Positions 50,601-59,659 of a stretch of 64,000 nt of DNA are shown piece after piece (within the stretch, counting starts at the first letter, position 1; each line of letters begins with the position of its first letter). The DNA is from Sinorhizobium garamanticum (GTDB lineage Bacteria > Pseudomonadota > Alphaproteobacteria > Rhizobiales > Rhizobiaceae). Location: assembly GCF_029892065.1 (NCBI RefSeq), contig NZ_CP120373.1, positions 3,851,001 to 3,915,000 on the forward strand, read 5' to 3'. Under the pieces are notes generated by a model that was not told the origin of the DNA, searched no databases, and saw nothing but the letters and a program-made list of their open reading frames with translations. Both the position numbers and the translations under genes were made by a program.

Positions 50601-51923
50601 TCAAACCTTAAGGGCCAGTGCGGTGCGCCGCCAGAAGTCCGAAACCATGGCTGGATCTCGCAGGGTTTCGAGCTTTCCCCAGGAAGGGAATGACGCTTCG
50701 AAGATTTCAGGACTCATACGGAAATCGTTGTACGGATTTACGGCACCTCCGGCGTCCACCACGATGCGGTCAAGCTCGTCCAGGAGCTTGGACGTTGCTT
50801 CCCCGCGATTGGCAAAATCCAAAGTCAGGGCAAACCCGGGTCGCGCGAAGGAAAGAAGGCCACGCGATGCGACATTTCCAAAGCGCCTCATCGCCGTCAG
50901 AAACGAAGCATGCCCGGCGCGCCGCGCCGTCTCCAATAGCCGCGCCGTGATCTCCGGCGCATTCTCCGAAGGATAGACACTCTGATGCTGGCACGACCCC
51001 CTTGGACCGTAGAGCCGATTCCAGGAGCCGATCGCATCCAGCGGATAGAAGTAGGAGCTCCATGTCACCGTCGATACGGTCTCAGCGGGCCTCCCCCGGC
51101 GAAAGCGGTATTCATTCACCGCCCTCATCGTCACCCTGTTCAGGGGACTAAACGGCAGCGAGAACGGCACGGAAAGCGGCAATCTCTTGGGAATATCGGG
51201 CAACTCGCAGGATCCATCTGCGTGGTCGCCGGCAAGAAACACGCCCCTTCCCATTCGACGCCCAGTCGCGAGCTGGTCGATCCAGGCCAGAGAGTACTCA
51301 TGCTCTTCATCGAGGTGCTCGACGCGTGCGAAATACTCGTCGAGATTGTCGAAGCGTATCACATGCTGCTGGATATGCGGCGACGGCACCTTCATCAGCC
51401 GAAGATCGACCGTAAGGATCAGGCCCGTCAGCCCCATGCCGCCGATCGTCGCGGCAAAGAGGTCGGCGTTTTCCTCGGCTGAGCAAACCAGCCGCTCGCC
51501 GGTCGAACGCAAGAGGGTAAGGCGCTGGACATGATTGCCAAAGGCGCCGCGAGCATGGTGGTTCTTGCCGTGGACGTCATTGGCGACCGCACCGCCGACT
51601 GTCGCGAAAGCGGTGCCCGGCGTTACCGGCAGAAAGAAGCGGTGCGGGATCGCTCGCAGAAGGATGTCGTGGAGTGTGACGCCGCCCTCGCACGAGATCC
51701 GGCCCGTTCCCGGATCAAACGCCAGAATGCGGTTGTGTCTCGAACTTTCGATGAGAGTGCCACGATCGTTGCTGCGGCCGTCACCCAAACTTAGACCATT
51801 GCCCAAAGGCAGGTATGCCATCGGTTCGATCGAGCCGATCCGATCCTCGTAGTCGTCCGGCGACACAGTCCGTTGCGGCCGACGCTCGATCCGGTCGGAG
51901 CGCCCCAACTCATCCATCTTCAT
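50601..51923 (-). CDS. FAD-binding oxidoreductase (DprE1-like)
   Basis: A 440-residue flavoprotein of the FAD_binding_4/ALO family. The FAD domain is visible in YLPLGNGLSLGDG near residue 37, LPVTPGTAFATVGGAVANDVHGKNHH near 100 and FAATIGGMGLTGLI near 152. It resembles DprE1 (decaprenylphosphoryl-ribose oxidase), which acts in arabinan synthesis in actinobacteria, but no dprE2 partner is adjacent. In rhizobia the true substrate is unknown, probably a polyprenyl-linked sugar. Convergent with the YceI gene, 10 bases apart. Confidence 0.82.
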   Translation of the reverse strand: MKMDELGRSDRIERRPQRTVSPDDYEDRIGSIEPMAYLPLGNGLSLGDGRSNDRGTLIESSRHNRILAFDPGTGRISCEGGVTLHDILLRAIPHRFFLPVTPGTAFATVGGAVANDVHGKNHHARGAFGNHVQRLTLLRSTGERLVCSAEENADLFAATIGGMGLTGLILTVDLRLMKVPSPHIQQHVIRFDNLDEYFARVEHLDEEHEYSLAWIDQLATGRRMGRGVFLAGDHADGSCELPDIPKRLPLSVPFSLPFSPLNRVTMRAVNEYRFRRGRPAETVSTVTWSSYFYPLDAIGSWNRLYGPRGSCQHQSVYPSENAPEITARLLETARRAGHASFLTAMRRFGNVASRGLLSFARPGFALTLDFANRGEATSKLLDELDRIVVDAGGAVNPYNDFRMSPEIFEASFPSWGKLETLRDPAMVSDFWRRTALALKV

Positions 51924-51947
51924 CGCGGGTCCACTTCAGACTATCCT

Positions 51948-52835
51948 CTATCGGCCGGCGATCCAATTCAGCGCGTCACGCCAGTCGGTCATACGAATCG
52001 GCGTGCCATGCGACCCCGTCTCGAACAGCACAAAGCGTGTCGGATAGTCCTTGGCCTTGAGCGAGCGATAGAGCGCCACCTGATCCTCGGCACGATAGAC
52101 GCTGTCGCGGCTGCCGTGGCTGAAAAACACCGGCAACCTTGCCTTATAGGCGGCAGTTTCTGCAAAGTTCGCATCGGTGGCACCGCCCATGATCATCATG
52201 CCGCCGAGCGCCGCCACCACAGTCTGTTCGCGCGCGACGCCCCAGCAGATGAAGCTCCCCATCGAAGCGCAGGCGAGCACGACCGGCCGGCCGCCCGAGC
52301 GCTCGGCGGTGAACCGGATGAGAGCCGAGATGTCGGCGACACCCTGCGCATCGAAGGACCGCATGCTGGGCGCATAATAGGTGCCGCCATTGGCGGCGGC
52401 CAGATTCTTGAGGCGGTTGAAGTTACCGCCAAAGGAAAAATCGTTAGCACCGAGACGCCGGTCGCCACCGCGCCCATGGATGAAGATCACGGTGAATGCG
52501 GCGCCGCTCTCGGGGCCGACGCGCATGACATCGAGCGGACGTCCGCCAAGGTCGAGCGTCTCGTTGACCTGTGCGCTTTTGACGCCAAGGGAGACATAGG
52601 CGCGCTTGACGCGCCGTTCCGGAATCTGGTCGCGCCCGTTGATATCGCGCAGTTCCTGGTAGTCGATGACGCGAAAATCGCCGCTATCGGCCTCTTCAAG
52701 CACATTGCCATAGGCGAACAGTTCGTCCTTGTAGGGCTTCAGGGCGGCTGCCTCGGCCGCGAAGCCGACAAGAAGAAGGCTCGGAAAAAGAAGCGCGGCT
52801 ATCAAGCGCCTGATAGAAAAAACAGTTGTGGACAT
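51948..52835 (-). CDS. Secreted alpha/beta hydrolase
   Basis: A 295-residue alpha/beta hydrolase with a signal peptide (MSTTVFSIRRLIAALL to about residue 30, ending AAEAAA). The oxyanion motif FIHGRGGDRR lies near residue 105, the nucleophile elbow ACASMGSF near 177 and the C-terminal His in SHGTP near 275. It should act in the periplasm; the substrate is unknown. The ATG at 52835 gives a clean signal peptide. An ATG 42 bases upstream (52877) is an alternative. It lies 24 bases upstream of the FAD oxidoreductase gene. Confidence 0.82.
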   Translation of the reverse strand: MSTTVFSIRRLIAALLFPSLLLVGFAAEAAALKPYKDELFAYGNVLEEADSGDFRVIDYQELRDINGRDQIPERRVKRAYVSLGVKSAQVNETLDLGGRPLDVMRVGPESGAAFTVIFIHGRGGDRRLGANDFSFGGNFNRLKNLAAANGGTYYAPSMRSFDAQGVADISALIRFTAERSGGRPVVLACASMGSFICWGVAREQTVVAALGGMMIMGGATDANFAETAAYKARLPVFFSHGSRDSVYRAEDQVALYRSLKAKDYPTRFVLFETGSHGTPIRMTDWRDALNWIAGR

Positions 52836-53088
52836 AAACAACCGACGGGTCCCCTCGTTCGCTACATGCCTTGCCATCGCCACTTCGGCAAAGCAACACT
52901 GAGGCAGATAGCCCACGCTCTTACGGTATTCTGCCCGTCCGAGATACCGGGATTCGCCTTTTGTTCGCGCTTGGCGCAAGACTCTGGCAAAATTCGGGTG
53001 ATTCGCGCGACACAAAGATGGCGGCAGCGTCCAGCTCTTGCTATGGGCCTTCGCGAAGCCAGACGATAGGAACGATCTGAACGACCCC

Positions 53089-55146
53089 ATGGACGACAGC
53101 AGCGATCTCTTTTCCGCAATGCCCCAGAAGCCGAAGCCGGCGGACGCGCCTTCGCGCGAGCCTGCGCCACCTGCCGGCGCCGAAGCACCGCGCCCTGCAC
53201 CAAGGAGCAGCGACGGCAGCGACTACGACGCCTCGGCGATCGAAGTGCTCGAAGGGCTGGAGCCCGTCCGGCGTCGTCCGGGCATGTATATCGGCGGCAC
53301 GGACGAAAAGGCGCTGCATCATCTCTTCGCCGAAGTCATCGACAACTCGATGGACGAAGCGGTCGCGGGACACGCGAATTTCATCGAGGTCAACCTTGAT
53401 GCAGAGGGCTTCCTGACCGTGACCGACAACGGCCGCGGCATCCCGGTCGAAAACCACCCGAAATTCCCTAACAAGTCGACGCTTGAAGTGGTGATGACGG
53501 TACTGCACGCCGGCGGCAAGTTCGACGGCAAGGCCTACGAAACCTCCGGCGGTCTGCATGGCGTTGGCGTTTCCGTCGTCAACGCGCTGTCGGACTCGCT
53601 CGAGGTCGAGGTCGCACGCAATCGCAAGCTCTACCGCCAGCGCTTTTCGCGGGGGATCCCCCAGGGAGGCCTCGAGGACCTTGGAGACGTTCACAATCGT
53701 CGCGGCACGAAAGTGCGCTTCCATCCGGATCCACAGATCTTCGGCCCGCACGCGCATTTCGAGCCGGCGCGGCTCTTCCGCATGGCCCGCTCCAAGGCCT
53801 ATCTCTTCGGCGGCGTCGAAATCCGTTGGTCCTGCGATCCATCGCTGTTGCCGGAAGGTTCGGAGATCCCGGACAAGGCGGTCTTCCATTTCCCGGGCGG
53901 CCTCAAGGACTATCTCGCCGCGACGCTCGGCAAGGAGTTCACCGTCACGCGCGAGATCTTCGCCGGCAAGTCGGAAAAATCCGGCGGCCACGGTTCGCTT
54001 GAATGGGCCGTCACCTGGTATGGCGGCGACCAGCAGGTCCACTCCTACTGCAACACGATCCCGACCCCGGAAGGCGGAACGCATGAGGCGGGCTTCCGCA
54101 TTGCGCTCACCAAGGGGCTCAAGAACTATGCTGAGCTGACCCAGAACAAGCGCGCGGCGATCATCACCACGGACGACGTGATGATCTCGGCGGCCGGCAT
54201 GCTCTCGGTCTTCATCCGCGAGCCGGAATTCGTCGGCCAGACCAAGGACAAGCTGGCGACCGTCGAAGCACAGCGCATCGTCGAAAACGCGCTGCGCGAT
54301 CCTTTCGACCACTATCTCGCCGACAATCCGGCAGAAGCCGCAAAGCTTCTCGACTGGGTGGTCGAGCGCGCCGAGGAGCGTGTTCGCAGGCGTAAGGAAA
54401 AGGAAGTCAACCGCAAGACGGCGGTGCGCAAGCTGCGTCTGCCGGGCAAGCTCGCCGACTGCTCGCAGAATACGGCCGAGGGTGCCGAACTCTTCATCGT
54501 CGAGGGCGATTCGGCGGGCGGGTCGGCCAAGCAGGCGCGCAACCGCGCGAACCAGGCCATCCTGCCGCTCCGAGGCAAGATCCTGAACGTCGCCAGCGCC
54601 GGGCGCGAAAAGCTTAGCGCCAACCAGCAGATCGCCGATCTGATCCAGGCGCTCGGCTGCGGCACGCGATCGAAATATCGGGAAGAGGACCTGCGCTACG
54701 AGCGCGTTGTTATCATGACCGACGCCGACGTCGATGGAGCGCACATCGCGTCGCTGCTCATCACATTCTTCTACCAGGAGATGCCGGAACTCATCCGTGG
54801 CGGTCACCTCTACCTCGCAGTCCCGCCGCTCTATCGCCTCAGCCAAGGTTCGAAGACGTTCTATGCGCGCGACGATGCGCACCGCGAAGAGCTGATGCGC
54901 ACGGAGTTCAACGGCCGCGGCAAGGTTGAAATCGGGCGGTTCAAGGGTCTCGGCGAGATGTTGCCGGCGCAGCTCAAGGAAACGACCATGGATCCGGCGA
55001 ACCGGACGCTGCTTAAGGTCGAGATCGACGATGTGGATTTCGAGGGCACGCGCGAGGCCGTCGACAATCTCATGGGAACCAAGGCCGACGCCCGCTTCCG
55101 TTTCATCCAGGAACGCGCCGTTTTCGCCGACAACCTGGACATCTAG
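53089..55146 (+). CDS. parE: DNA topoisomerase IV subunit B
   Basis: A 685-residue ParE. An N-terminal tail of about 45 residues rich in Pro, Ala and Ser precedes the GHKL ATPase domain (RPGMYIGGTDEKALHHL near residue 63, GRGIPVENHPKF near 122, GGLHGVGVSVVNALS near 155). The TOPRIM domain follows with the EGDSAGGSAKQARNRANQAI motif near 482 and DADVDGAHI near 545. It decatenates daughter chromosomes together with ParC, which is not in this window. The ATG at 53089 was chosen; an in-frame ATG 51 bases upstream is non-conserved. Confidence 0.95.
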   Translation: MDDSSDLFSAMPQKPKPADAPSREPAPPAGAEAPRPAPRSSDGSDYDASAIEVLEGLEPVRRRPGMYIGGTDEKALHHLFAEVIDNSMDEAVAGHANFIEVNLDAEGFLTVTDNGRGIPVENHPKFPNKSTLEVVMTVLHAGGKFDGKAYETSGGLHGVGVSVVNALSDSLEVEVARNRKLYRQRFSRGIPQGGLEDLGDVHNRRGTKVRFHPDPQIFGPHAHFEPARLFRMARSKAYLFGGVEIRWSCDPSLLPEGSEIPDKAVFHFPGGLKDYLAATLGKEFTVTREIFAGKSEKSGGHGSLEWAVTWYGGDQQVHSYCNTIPTPEGGTHEAGFRIALTKGLKNYAELTQNKRAAIITTDDVMISAAGMLSVFIREPEFVGQTKDKLATVEAQRIVENALRDPFDHYLADNPAEAAKLLDWVVERAEERVRRRKEKEVNRKTAVRKLRLPGKLADCSQNTAEGAELFIVEGDSAGGSAKQARNRANQAILPLRGKILNVASAGREKLSANQQIADLIQALGCGTRSKYREEDLRYERVVIMTDADVDGAHIASLLITFFYQEMPELIRGGHLYLAVPPLYRLSQGSKTFYARDDAHREELMRTEFNGRGKVEIGRFKGLGEMLPAQLKETTMDPANRTLLKVEIDDVDFEGTREAVDNLMGTKADARFRFIQERAVFADNLDI

Positions 55147-55147
55147 G

Positions 55148-55197
55148 GCAATTCTACAGCGTGCCTTGCGCGTCTGATAAGATGCGCGGCGCTGGAG
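55148..55197 (+). repeat. Intergenic hairpin repeat, copy C (short)
   Basis: A partial copy of the repeat, starting one base after the parE stop codon: GCAATTCTACAGCG (55148-55161) then TTGCGCGTCTGATAAGATGCGCGGCGCTGGAG. Inner arms GCGCGTCT (55168-55175) and AGATGCGC pair. The left leader present in copies A, B and D is absent. It probably forms the 3' hairpin of parE and the convergent acetyltransferase gene. Confidence 0.75.
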
Positions 55198-55229
55198 GAA
55201 AGGTGTGGAACGGTTTTCCTGGAATTTCT

Positions 55230-55700
55230 TTAGGCCGCCTGCCGGACCGGCTTCTCCATGAACAGGCTCAGAGGATCGGGCAGATAGCTCCCGAACGGCG
55301 GACGTTCCACGTAGCCGAACGCCTTGTAGAGGCCGATCGCCTCTGGCTGGTAGATGCCTGTCTCAAGCCGGATTGCGACAAGTCCGATTGTCTCGGCTTT
55401 GGCTTCAAGGGCTGCAAGCAGATGCCTGCCGATCTTGAGGCCCCTCGCTTCGGGATCGACGAACATCCGCTTGATTTCAGCCGTGCCGTCGCCGGCTTCC
55501 ACGAGCGCGCAGCAACCGACGACTTCACCATCGCGCCGCGCGACGAAAAAGGAAACTGTTGGCTTCTCCAGCGTGGAGAGATCGACAAGGTGGTTGCTTT
55601 CGGCAGGGTAAAGCGATGCCGCGTAGGCATCGGACAATTCGAGCAGACGGACGACGGCCGGCTGGCGGGGGCTTTCCTCGGCAATAGTGACAGCGGTCAA
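55230..55700 (-). CDS. GNAT family N-acetyltransferase (TTG start likely)
   Basis: A 156-residue GNAT with the acetyl-CoA core VDPEARGLKIGRHLLAALEA near residue 80 and a ETGIYQPEAIGLYKAFGYVE segment near 115. The substrate is unknown. I prefer a TTG start at 55700 because GAGGA stands 7 bases upstream and the protein then begins with the domain (LTAVTIAEESPRQPAV). An ATG at 55757, 19 codons earlier, has no good ribosome site. It converges with parE across a repeat. Confidence 0.8.
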   Translation of the reverse strand: MTAVTIAEESPRQPAVVRLLELSDAYAASLYPAESNHLVDLSTLEKPTVSFFVARRDGEVVGCCALVEAGDGTAEIKRMFVDPEARGLKIGRHLLAALEAKAETIGLVAIRLETGIYQPEAIGLYKAFGYVERPPFGSYLPDPLSLFMEKPVRQAA

Positions 55701-55924
55701 TTTTAATTCCTCGACAGAAGTCTTGCGTACGATGCGTGGCAATGGATAGCGCCGCATGTCGAACTGTCCAATACGACAAATGGCGCAGGCTTGCGGGTTG
55801 AAGATCTCAAAACCGGTAACAGGCGGAAACAATTTTTTCCGCCGCCGTAATAACTTTGCCCTACTCCGGAAGGAATCGGTCAGTCATAACAACCACCGCA
55901 GCCTGCTGAAAAACCGGAGAGACC

Positions 55925-56362
55925 ATGAAAGCCGCACTCATCGTCATGACCATCCTCGGCTGCGACGACAACGTCAGCCAGTGCCACTATATCTCGACCG
56001 TCAACGGCAGCTGGCAGTCGATTGCCCATTGCGATACGGAATCCCAGCAGGAGCTGCCCAAGTTTTCCAACAACAACTATCCGGTCGTCGTTGCCGTATG
56101 CGAGACCTCGGGACCGGATATGATGGCATCGACCGTCCCTCAACCGGATAGTGCCGCCGCCCCGCAGCAGACGGCCGTGTTGCCGCCGCAAACGACAGCG
56201 CAACCGCAGCCGAACGAGGCGAAACCGGGTATGCCGAAGCGCGCTTTGGCGTTGCTCAGCGGTGCAGTGCCGGATCGAGAGAGGCTAAAGGCAATCGTCA
56301 GCGCGCCCGTCCACTACATCGAGGATGGTTATTCCTGGGTCGCACGTCGTTTCGGAGACTGA
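55925..56362 (+). CDS. Hypothetical protein with conserved cysteines
   Basis: A 145-residue protein resembling a small family I have seen in Rhizobiaceae, without known function. The N-terminal part (MKAALIVMTILGCDDNVSQC...) carries four Cys at about 13, 20, 36 and 59 and reads like a small folded domain. The middle (residues about 66-100) is Pro/Gln/Ala-rich and probably disordered, and the C terminus is a short helical region. The first 12 residues are hydrophobic but not a classic signal peptide. GGAGAG precedes the ATG. It stands alone. Confidence 0.7.
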   Translation: MKAALIVMTILGCDDNVSQCHYISTVNGSWQSIAHCDTESQQELPKFSNNNYPVVVAVCETSGPDMMASTVPQPDSAAAPQQTAVLPPQTTAQPQPNEAKPGMPKRALALLSGAVPDRERLKAIVSAPVHYIEDGYSWVARRFGD

Positions 56363-56393
56363 TCCTTTCAGCCTCAATCCGCAGCCGAACAGC

Positions 56394-57533
56394 TCAAGCC
56401 GCGTGCCGCGCAGCCAACAGCGCATAGTTACGAGCCGTTTGCCGCTGCTCGGTGAAGGCGAGACGTTCCACGAGCTCGGCCATCGCACTCAAGGCTGCCG
56501 AAGGCCTCGGCTGGCGGCGAATCAAGGAAAGCAGGGCAGCGGCGACCGATTGCGGTGTGCCATCCGCGGCTGTACCCAAGTCCCTTCGCCAGAGAAGCAC
56601 GGCTTCCGCGAAAGCTTCGCTCACGTCCCGACCAAGCCCGGCACTTTCGAACAGCGCGCGGATCGGATGGACGCGGCCACCGGATAGGATCGCACGTACG
56701 CGCTTTTCTGCGACACCTGAAAGGTCGACGATAGCGGCGGAGAAGAATTCTGTTCTCCCGCTGCAAAGCGCGTGCAGGAGGAAAGCTGGAGTCAGGCGAC
56801 CTGCCTCGCGCAGATGGGCGGCGAGTTCGGGCAACTCCATTTGCGAGGCCGCCTCGATGATGACGAGGGCGGCCGTGTCGCAGGCCTCTCGGGCGACGCG
56901 CTGCACCCGCCCTTCCCCCATCGCGGCCTGCACGAGCCCGCAAAGTGTGAGCGCCGTGCCGACCTTCTCGACAAGCGCATGGCGGGCCTCGCTCGGCAGG
57001 TCGGCGCGGCCCAGCAGCCGATCGCGCACGGCCGCCACATGACCAAGACGATTGGCAATCCTCTTAAGCGACCAGCGCGTCAGCATTGCGCCTTCGTTCT
57101 CAAGCAGGATCAACACCTCTTCCTCGCCGCCGATTTCGGCGATAGCCGCCGCGACGGAGCGGGACACGATGTTGCGCGCGGCTATCAAAGCGCGCGTCTC
57201 GGCCGTTCCCCGCGCTGCTAAATCAACGAGGTCTTCATCGGTCAGTACCGGCGAACGGGAAATGGCGACATAGGCGATCTCGGGCTGGTCTTCCGCGAGC
57301 GCCACGATAATGGCACGCGGAACCGTGGAGCAATCGGCAAGCGCCTCGACCAAAGAGCGCCGCACCTTCGGCGAAGGATCGTCGAGCAGAAAGGTCATCG
57401 CCATTTCAGCGGCGCGCCGGTCGATGCCGTTCGTCTCGGCTTCGATATAGGCGCGGCCCAGTGCACTTGCGGCGCGGGCGCGATCGCTCGTTCTCGCCGT
57501 TTCCGCCCAGCGAAGAAATGCTTGTATGATCAC
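56394..57533 (-). CDS. DUF2336 domain-containing protein
   Basis: A 379-residue all-helical protein of the DUF2336 family, found in alphaproteobacteria and of unknown function. The sequence is HEAT-like, with helical repeats bearing Ala, Leu and Arg (MAMTFLLDDPSPKVRRSLVEALADC near residue 45). There is no membrane segment or enzyme motif. It begins at a GTG (57533) and is divergent from the CitE-like gene 73 bases away. A role in protein-protein scaffolding is an inference from the repeat type. Confidence 0.8.
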   Translation of the reverse strand: MIIQAFLRWAETARTSDRARAASALGRAYIEAETNGIDRRAAEMAMTFLLDDPSPKVRRSLVEALADCSTVPRAIIVALAEDQPEIAYVAISRSPVLTDEDLVDLAARGTAETRALIAARNIVSRSVAAAIAEIGGEEEVLILLENEGAMLTRWSLKRIANRLGHVAAVRDRLLGRADLPSEARHALVEKVGTALTLCGLVQAAMGEGRVQRVAREACDTAALVIIEAASQMELPELAAHLREAGRLTPAFLLHALCSGRTEFFSAAIVDLSGVAEKRVRAILSGGRVHPIRALFESAGLGRDVSEAFAEAVLLWRRDLGTAADGTPQSVAAALLSLIRRQPRPSAALSAMAELVERLAFTEQRQTARNYALLAARHAA

Positions 57534-57605
57534 CTATGCCCCACTAGACACCGAACAGCCCCAATGTTCGAAGCCTAGCGGTCAAAGGTTTAAGATTGGT
57601 TCACC

Positions 57606-58349
57606 ATGTCTGTTAACCGCCAGCAAGCCATGAAGCCGCTGCTCTATCTGCCGGCATCCGCGCCGCTCCCGGAGGCGGATATTCTCGGTGCGGTTCAAGC
57701 CATCGTCTTCGACGCAACCGATGGCAACGGCGTACGGGACATGGCTCCAGAAATGCCCCCCGCCCGTGCGGCCTCGTGGCTCCGCCTCGTCCGCGTCGGA
57801 CCGGTCGAGAACATCACCGAGGCGGATCTCGACAGGGTCCTTGCGTCGGAGATCGACGGCATCGTGCTTGCAGGATGTCGTGGGCCGGCCGATGTCCAGA
57901 AACTGGATGTGCTGTTGAGGGTTAGCGAATCGATCGCCGGTATCGCGGCGGGGAGCGTAGCAATTCTGGCGGAATATGCGACGACGCCGCAAAGCGTGTT
58001 GTCTCCCCACTCGCTGCAGGGAGCGTCGCCACGCCTCAAGGGGCTCATCTTCAGCGCGGCATTGCTCGCCGAATCCGCCGGCTGCGCCCTGCCCGCCGAG
58101 GAATTGGACACGGCACCGGTGATTGTCGCCGGCCGCGCTGCTGCGGTGCTCAGGGCACGCGAAGCCGGTATTGCAGCCTATGACATGCTGCCGGGGGACG
58201 CGAACGACGAGGCCGCCGTCAGACGATATTGCGCGACGAGTGCGAGAAACGGCTTTTCAGCCATGGTCGCACAGTCGCCGCGGCAGGTCGCCCTGCTCGA
58301 TGTGTCGGCCCCGCCGTCCGCTCGCCCCGCTGCCGGCGGCGATCGATGA
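57606..58349 (+). CDS. Degenerate CitE/HpcH-like protein
   Basis: A 247-residue protein with the TIM-barrel layout of CitE/HpcH-HpaI lyases. The N-terminal YLPASAPLPEADILGAVQAIVFD matches that of citrate lyase beta subunits, but the usual DLED is DATD. AILAEYATT matches the CitE MIET region, while the expected GxxDL/AED ligand loop reads KGLIFSAALLAES. The metal and substrate ligands appear partly lost, so lyase activity is doubtful. The start could also be an ATG 24 bases downstream. The 3' end is close to the flavin reductase gene, which is convergent. Confidence 0.75.
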   Translation: MSVNRQQAMKPLLYLPASAPLPEADILGAVQAIVFDATDGNGVRDMAPEMPPARAASWLRLVRVGPVENITEADLDRVLASEIDGIVLAGCRGPADVQKLDVLLRVSESIAGIAAGSVAILAEYATTPQSVLSPHSLQGASPRLKGLIFSAALLAESAGCALPAEELDTAPVIVAGRAAAVLRAREAGIAAYDMLPGDANDEAAVRRYCATSARNGFSAMVAQSPRQVALLDVSAPPSARPAAGGDR

Positions 58350-58372
58350 GTCGGCACTGCGGGCAGACAGCG

Positions 58373-58975
58373 TCAGCGCTTGGGGCGCACCATTTCGAAG
58401 ACGTCGCCGCCGTCGCAGTAATCCATGTATCCAAGCCGAGCGAGCGGCCGGACAATCGTCGGATCAAACCGGCCGTCGCGTATAGCTTCTTCACGGATAT
58501 GAATGCCCACGACCTCGCCGAAGACGACGTAGTTCTCGGAGGCCACGCCATCGAGGCCCTTGGGCCGGAATATTTCCGTCATCCTACACTCGAGCGCCGC
58601 AAAAGCCTCGCCGACGAAGGGCGCCTTAACAAGCGTGCCCTCGACCGACGTCAGACCTGCGATCTCGAACTCGCTTTCACCATGCGGTGCGGCAACTGAA
58701 GTCAGATTGACGGCGGCACTGAGGTTGCGGCTGGCAAAGCTTGCGGTGAACTCGCCAGTCTCCTCGATGTTGCGCACGGAATCCTTGTAAGTGCTCGAGG
58801 AGAACATCACGAGCTTCGGGCGATCGCTGATCGCGTTGAAGAAAGAATAGGGCGCGAGGTTCTGCGAGCCGTCCGCGGCGCGTGTGCCGATCCAGCCGAT
58901 CGGCCGCGGCGACACGATGGCCTTGAAGGGATCGTGCGGCAGGCCATGCCGGTTCGCGGCCGTGTCGTAGAACAT
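58373..58975 (-). CDS. Flavin reductase family protein
   Basis: A 200-residue FMN-binding split-barrel protein of the flavin reductase-like type. It has SPRPIGWIGTRAADGSQNLA near residue 22, APYSFFNAIS near 41 and HGESEFEIAGL near 100. It would use NAD(P)H to reduce FMN. The ATG overlaps the stop of the nitroreductase gene by one base, so the two are translated together and may form one redox unit. It converges with the CitE-like gene. Confidence 0.87.
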   Translation of the reverse strand: MFYDTAANRHGLPHDPFKAIVSPRPIGWIGTRAADGSQNLAPYSFFNAISDRPKLVMFSSSTYKDSVRNIEETGEFTASFASRNLSAAVNLTSVAAPHGESEFEIAGLTSVEGTLVKAPFVGEAFAALECRMTEIFRPKGLDGVASENYVVFGEVVGIHIREEAIRDGRFDPTIVRPLARLGYMDYCDGGDVFEMVRPKR

Positions 58976-59559
58976 CAGGTTTCTTCCCCGACCCAGGTAA
59001 CGATATCGGCGAGTTCCGGCCGCGGGCGCTCGGTCGGCGGTACCATGGCCGTGCCGATATGAATGAAGCCGGCAACCCTTTCGCCCGGCTCGACGCCAAG
59101 CAATGGATAGGCTCTGTCGTCGTAGGCGAACCATTCGGTCAACCAATTGGACGCATAGCCGAATGCATTCGCGGCCATCAGCAGGTTGAGGCAGACCGCG
59201 CCTGCCGACATCAACTGCTCCCATTCGGGAATCTTGAAATGCGGCGCTGCCCTGCTGACCACGGCAACGACGACCGGCGCACGCGTCAGCCGCGTTTCCT
59301 CGACCTTGATCATCTCAGCGGACAGATCCGGCTTGGCCGCTAGCGCCAGTTTCTTCAGTTCACCACTGATCCGCGCCCGCTCCTCTCCGCGATAGACGAT
59401 GAAGCGCCACGGTGCGAGCTTGCCGTGGTCCGGCACACGCGAAGCGAGTTTCAGCATCTCCTCGACCTCCGCCTTGCTCGGCCCGGGAGGGCCCATCTGG
59501 AAGGCGGGGATGGACCTGCGCGAAGCGAGGTAATCGACAAGTTTTATTTCGGTTTTCAT
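58975..59559 (-). CDS. Nitroreductase family protein
   Basis: A 194-residue FMN-dependent nitroreductase of the NfsB/YdjA type. Family marks are [23 protein letters not shown] near residue 15, [16 protein letters not shown] near 42 and the C-terminal [23 protein letters not shown] contacts would involve the Arg14/Arg15 and Gly-rich segments. The physiological substrate is unknown. It is coupled to the flavin reductase gene downstream (one-base overlap). Confidence 0.88.
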   Translation of the reverse strand: MKTEIKLVDYLASRRSIPAFQMGPPGPSKAEVEEMLKLASRVPDHGKLAPWRFIVYRGEERARISGELKKLALAAKPDLSAEMIKVEETRLTRAPVVVAVVSRAAPHFKIPEWEQLMSAGAVCLNLLMAANAFGYASNWLTEWFAYDDRAYPLLGVEPGERVAGFIHIGTAMVPPTERPRPELADIVTWVGEET

Positions 59560-59659
59560 ATTGCCTGATTTCCACTAATTTGCCGCCGGACCGACAGCCA
59601 CGAAAATGCCATACCGGCGTCTCAAGTGGAGTCACCCAGTTAGGAAGTCAACTGTTCTC

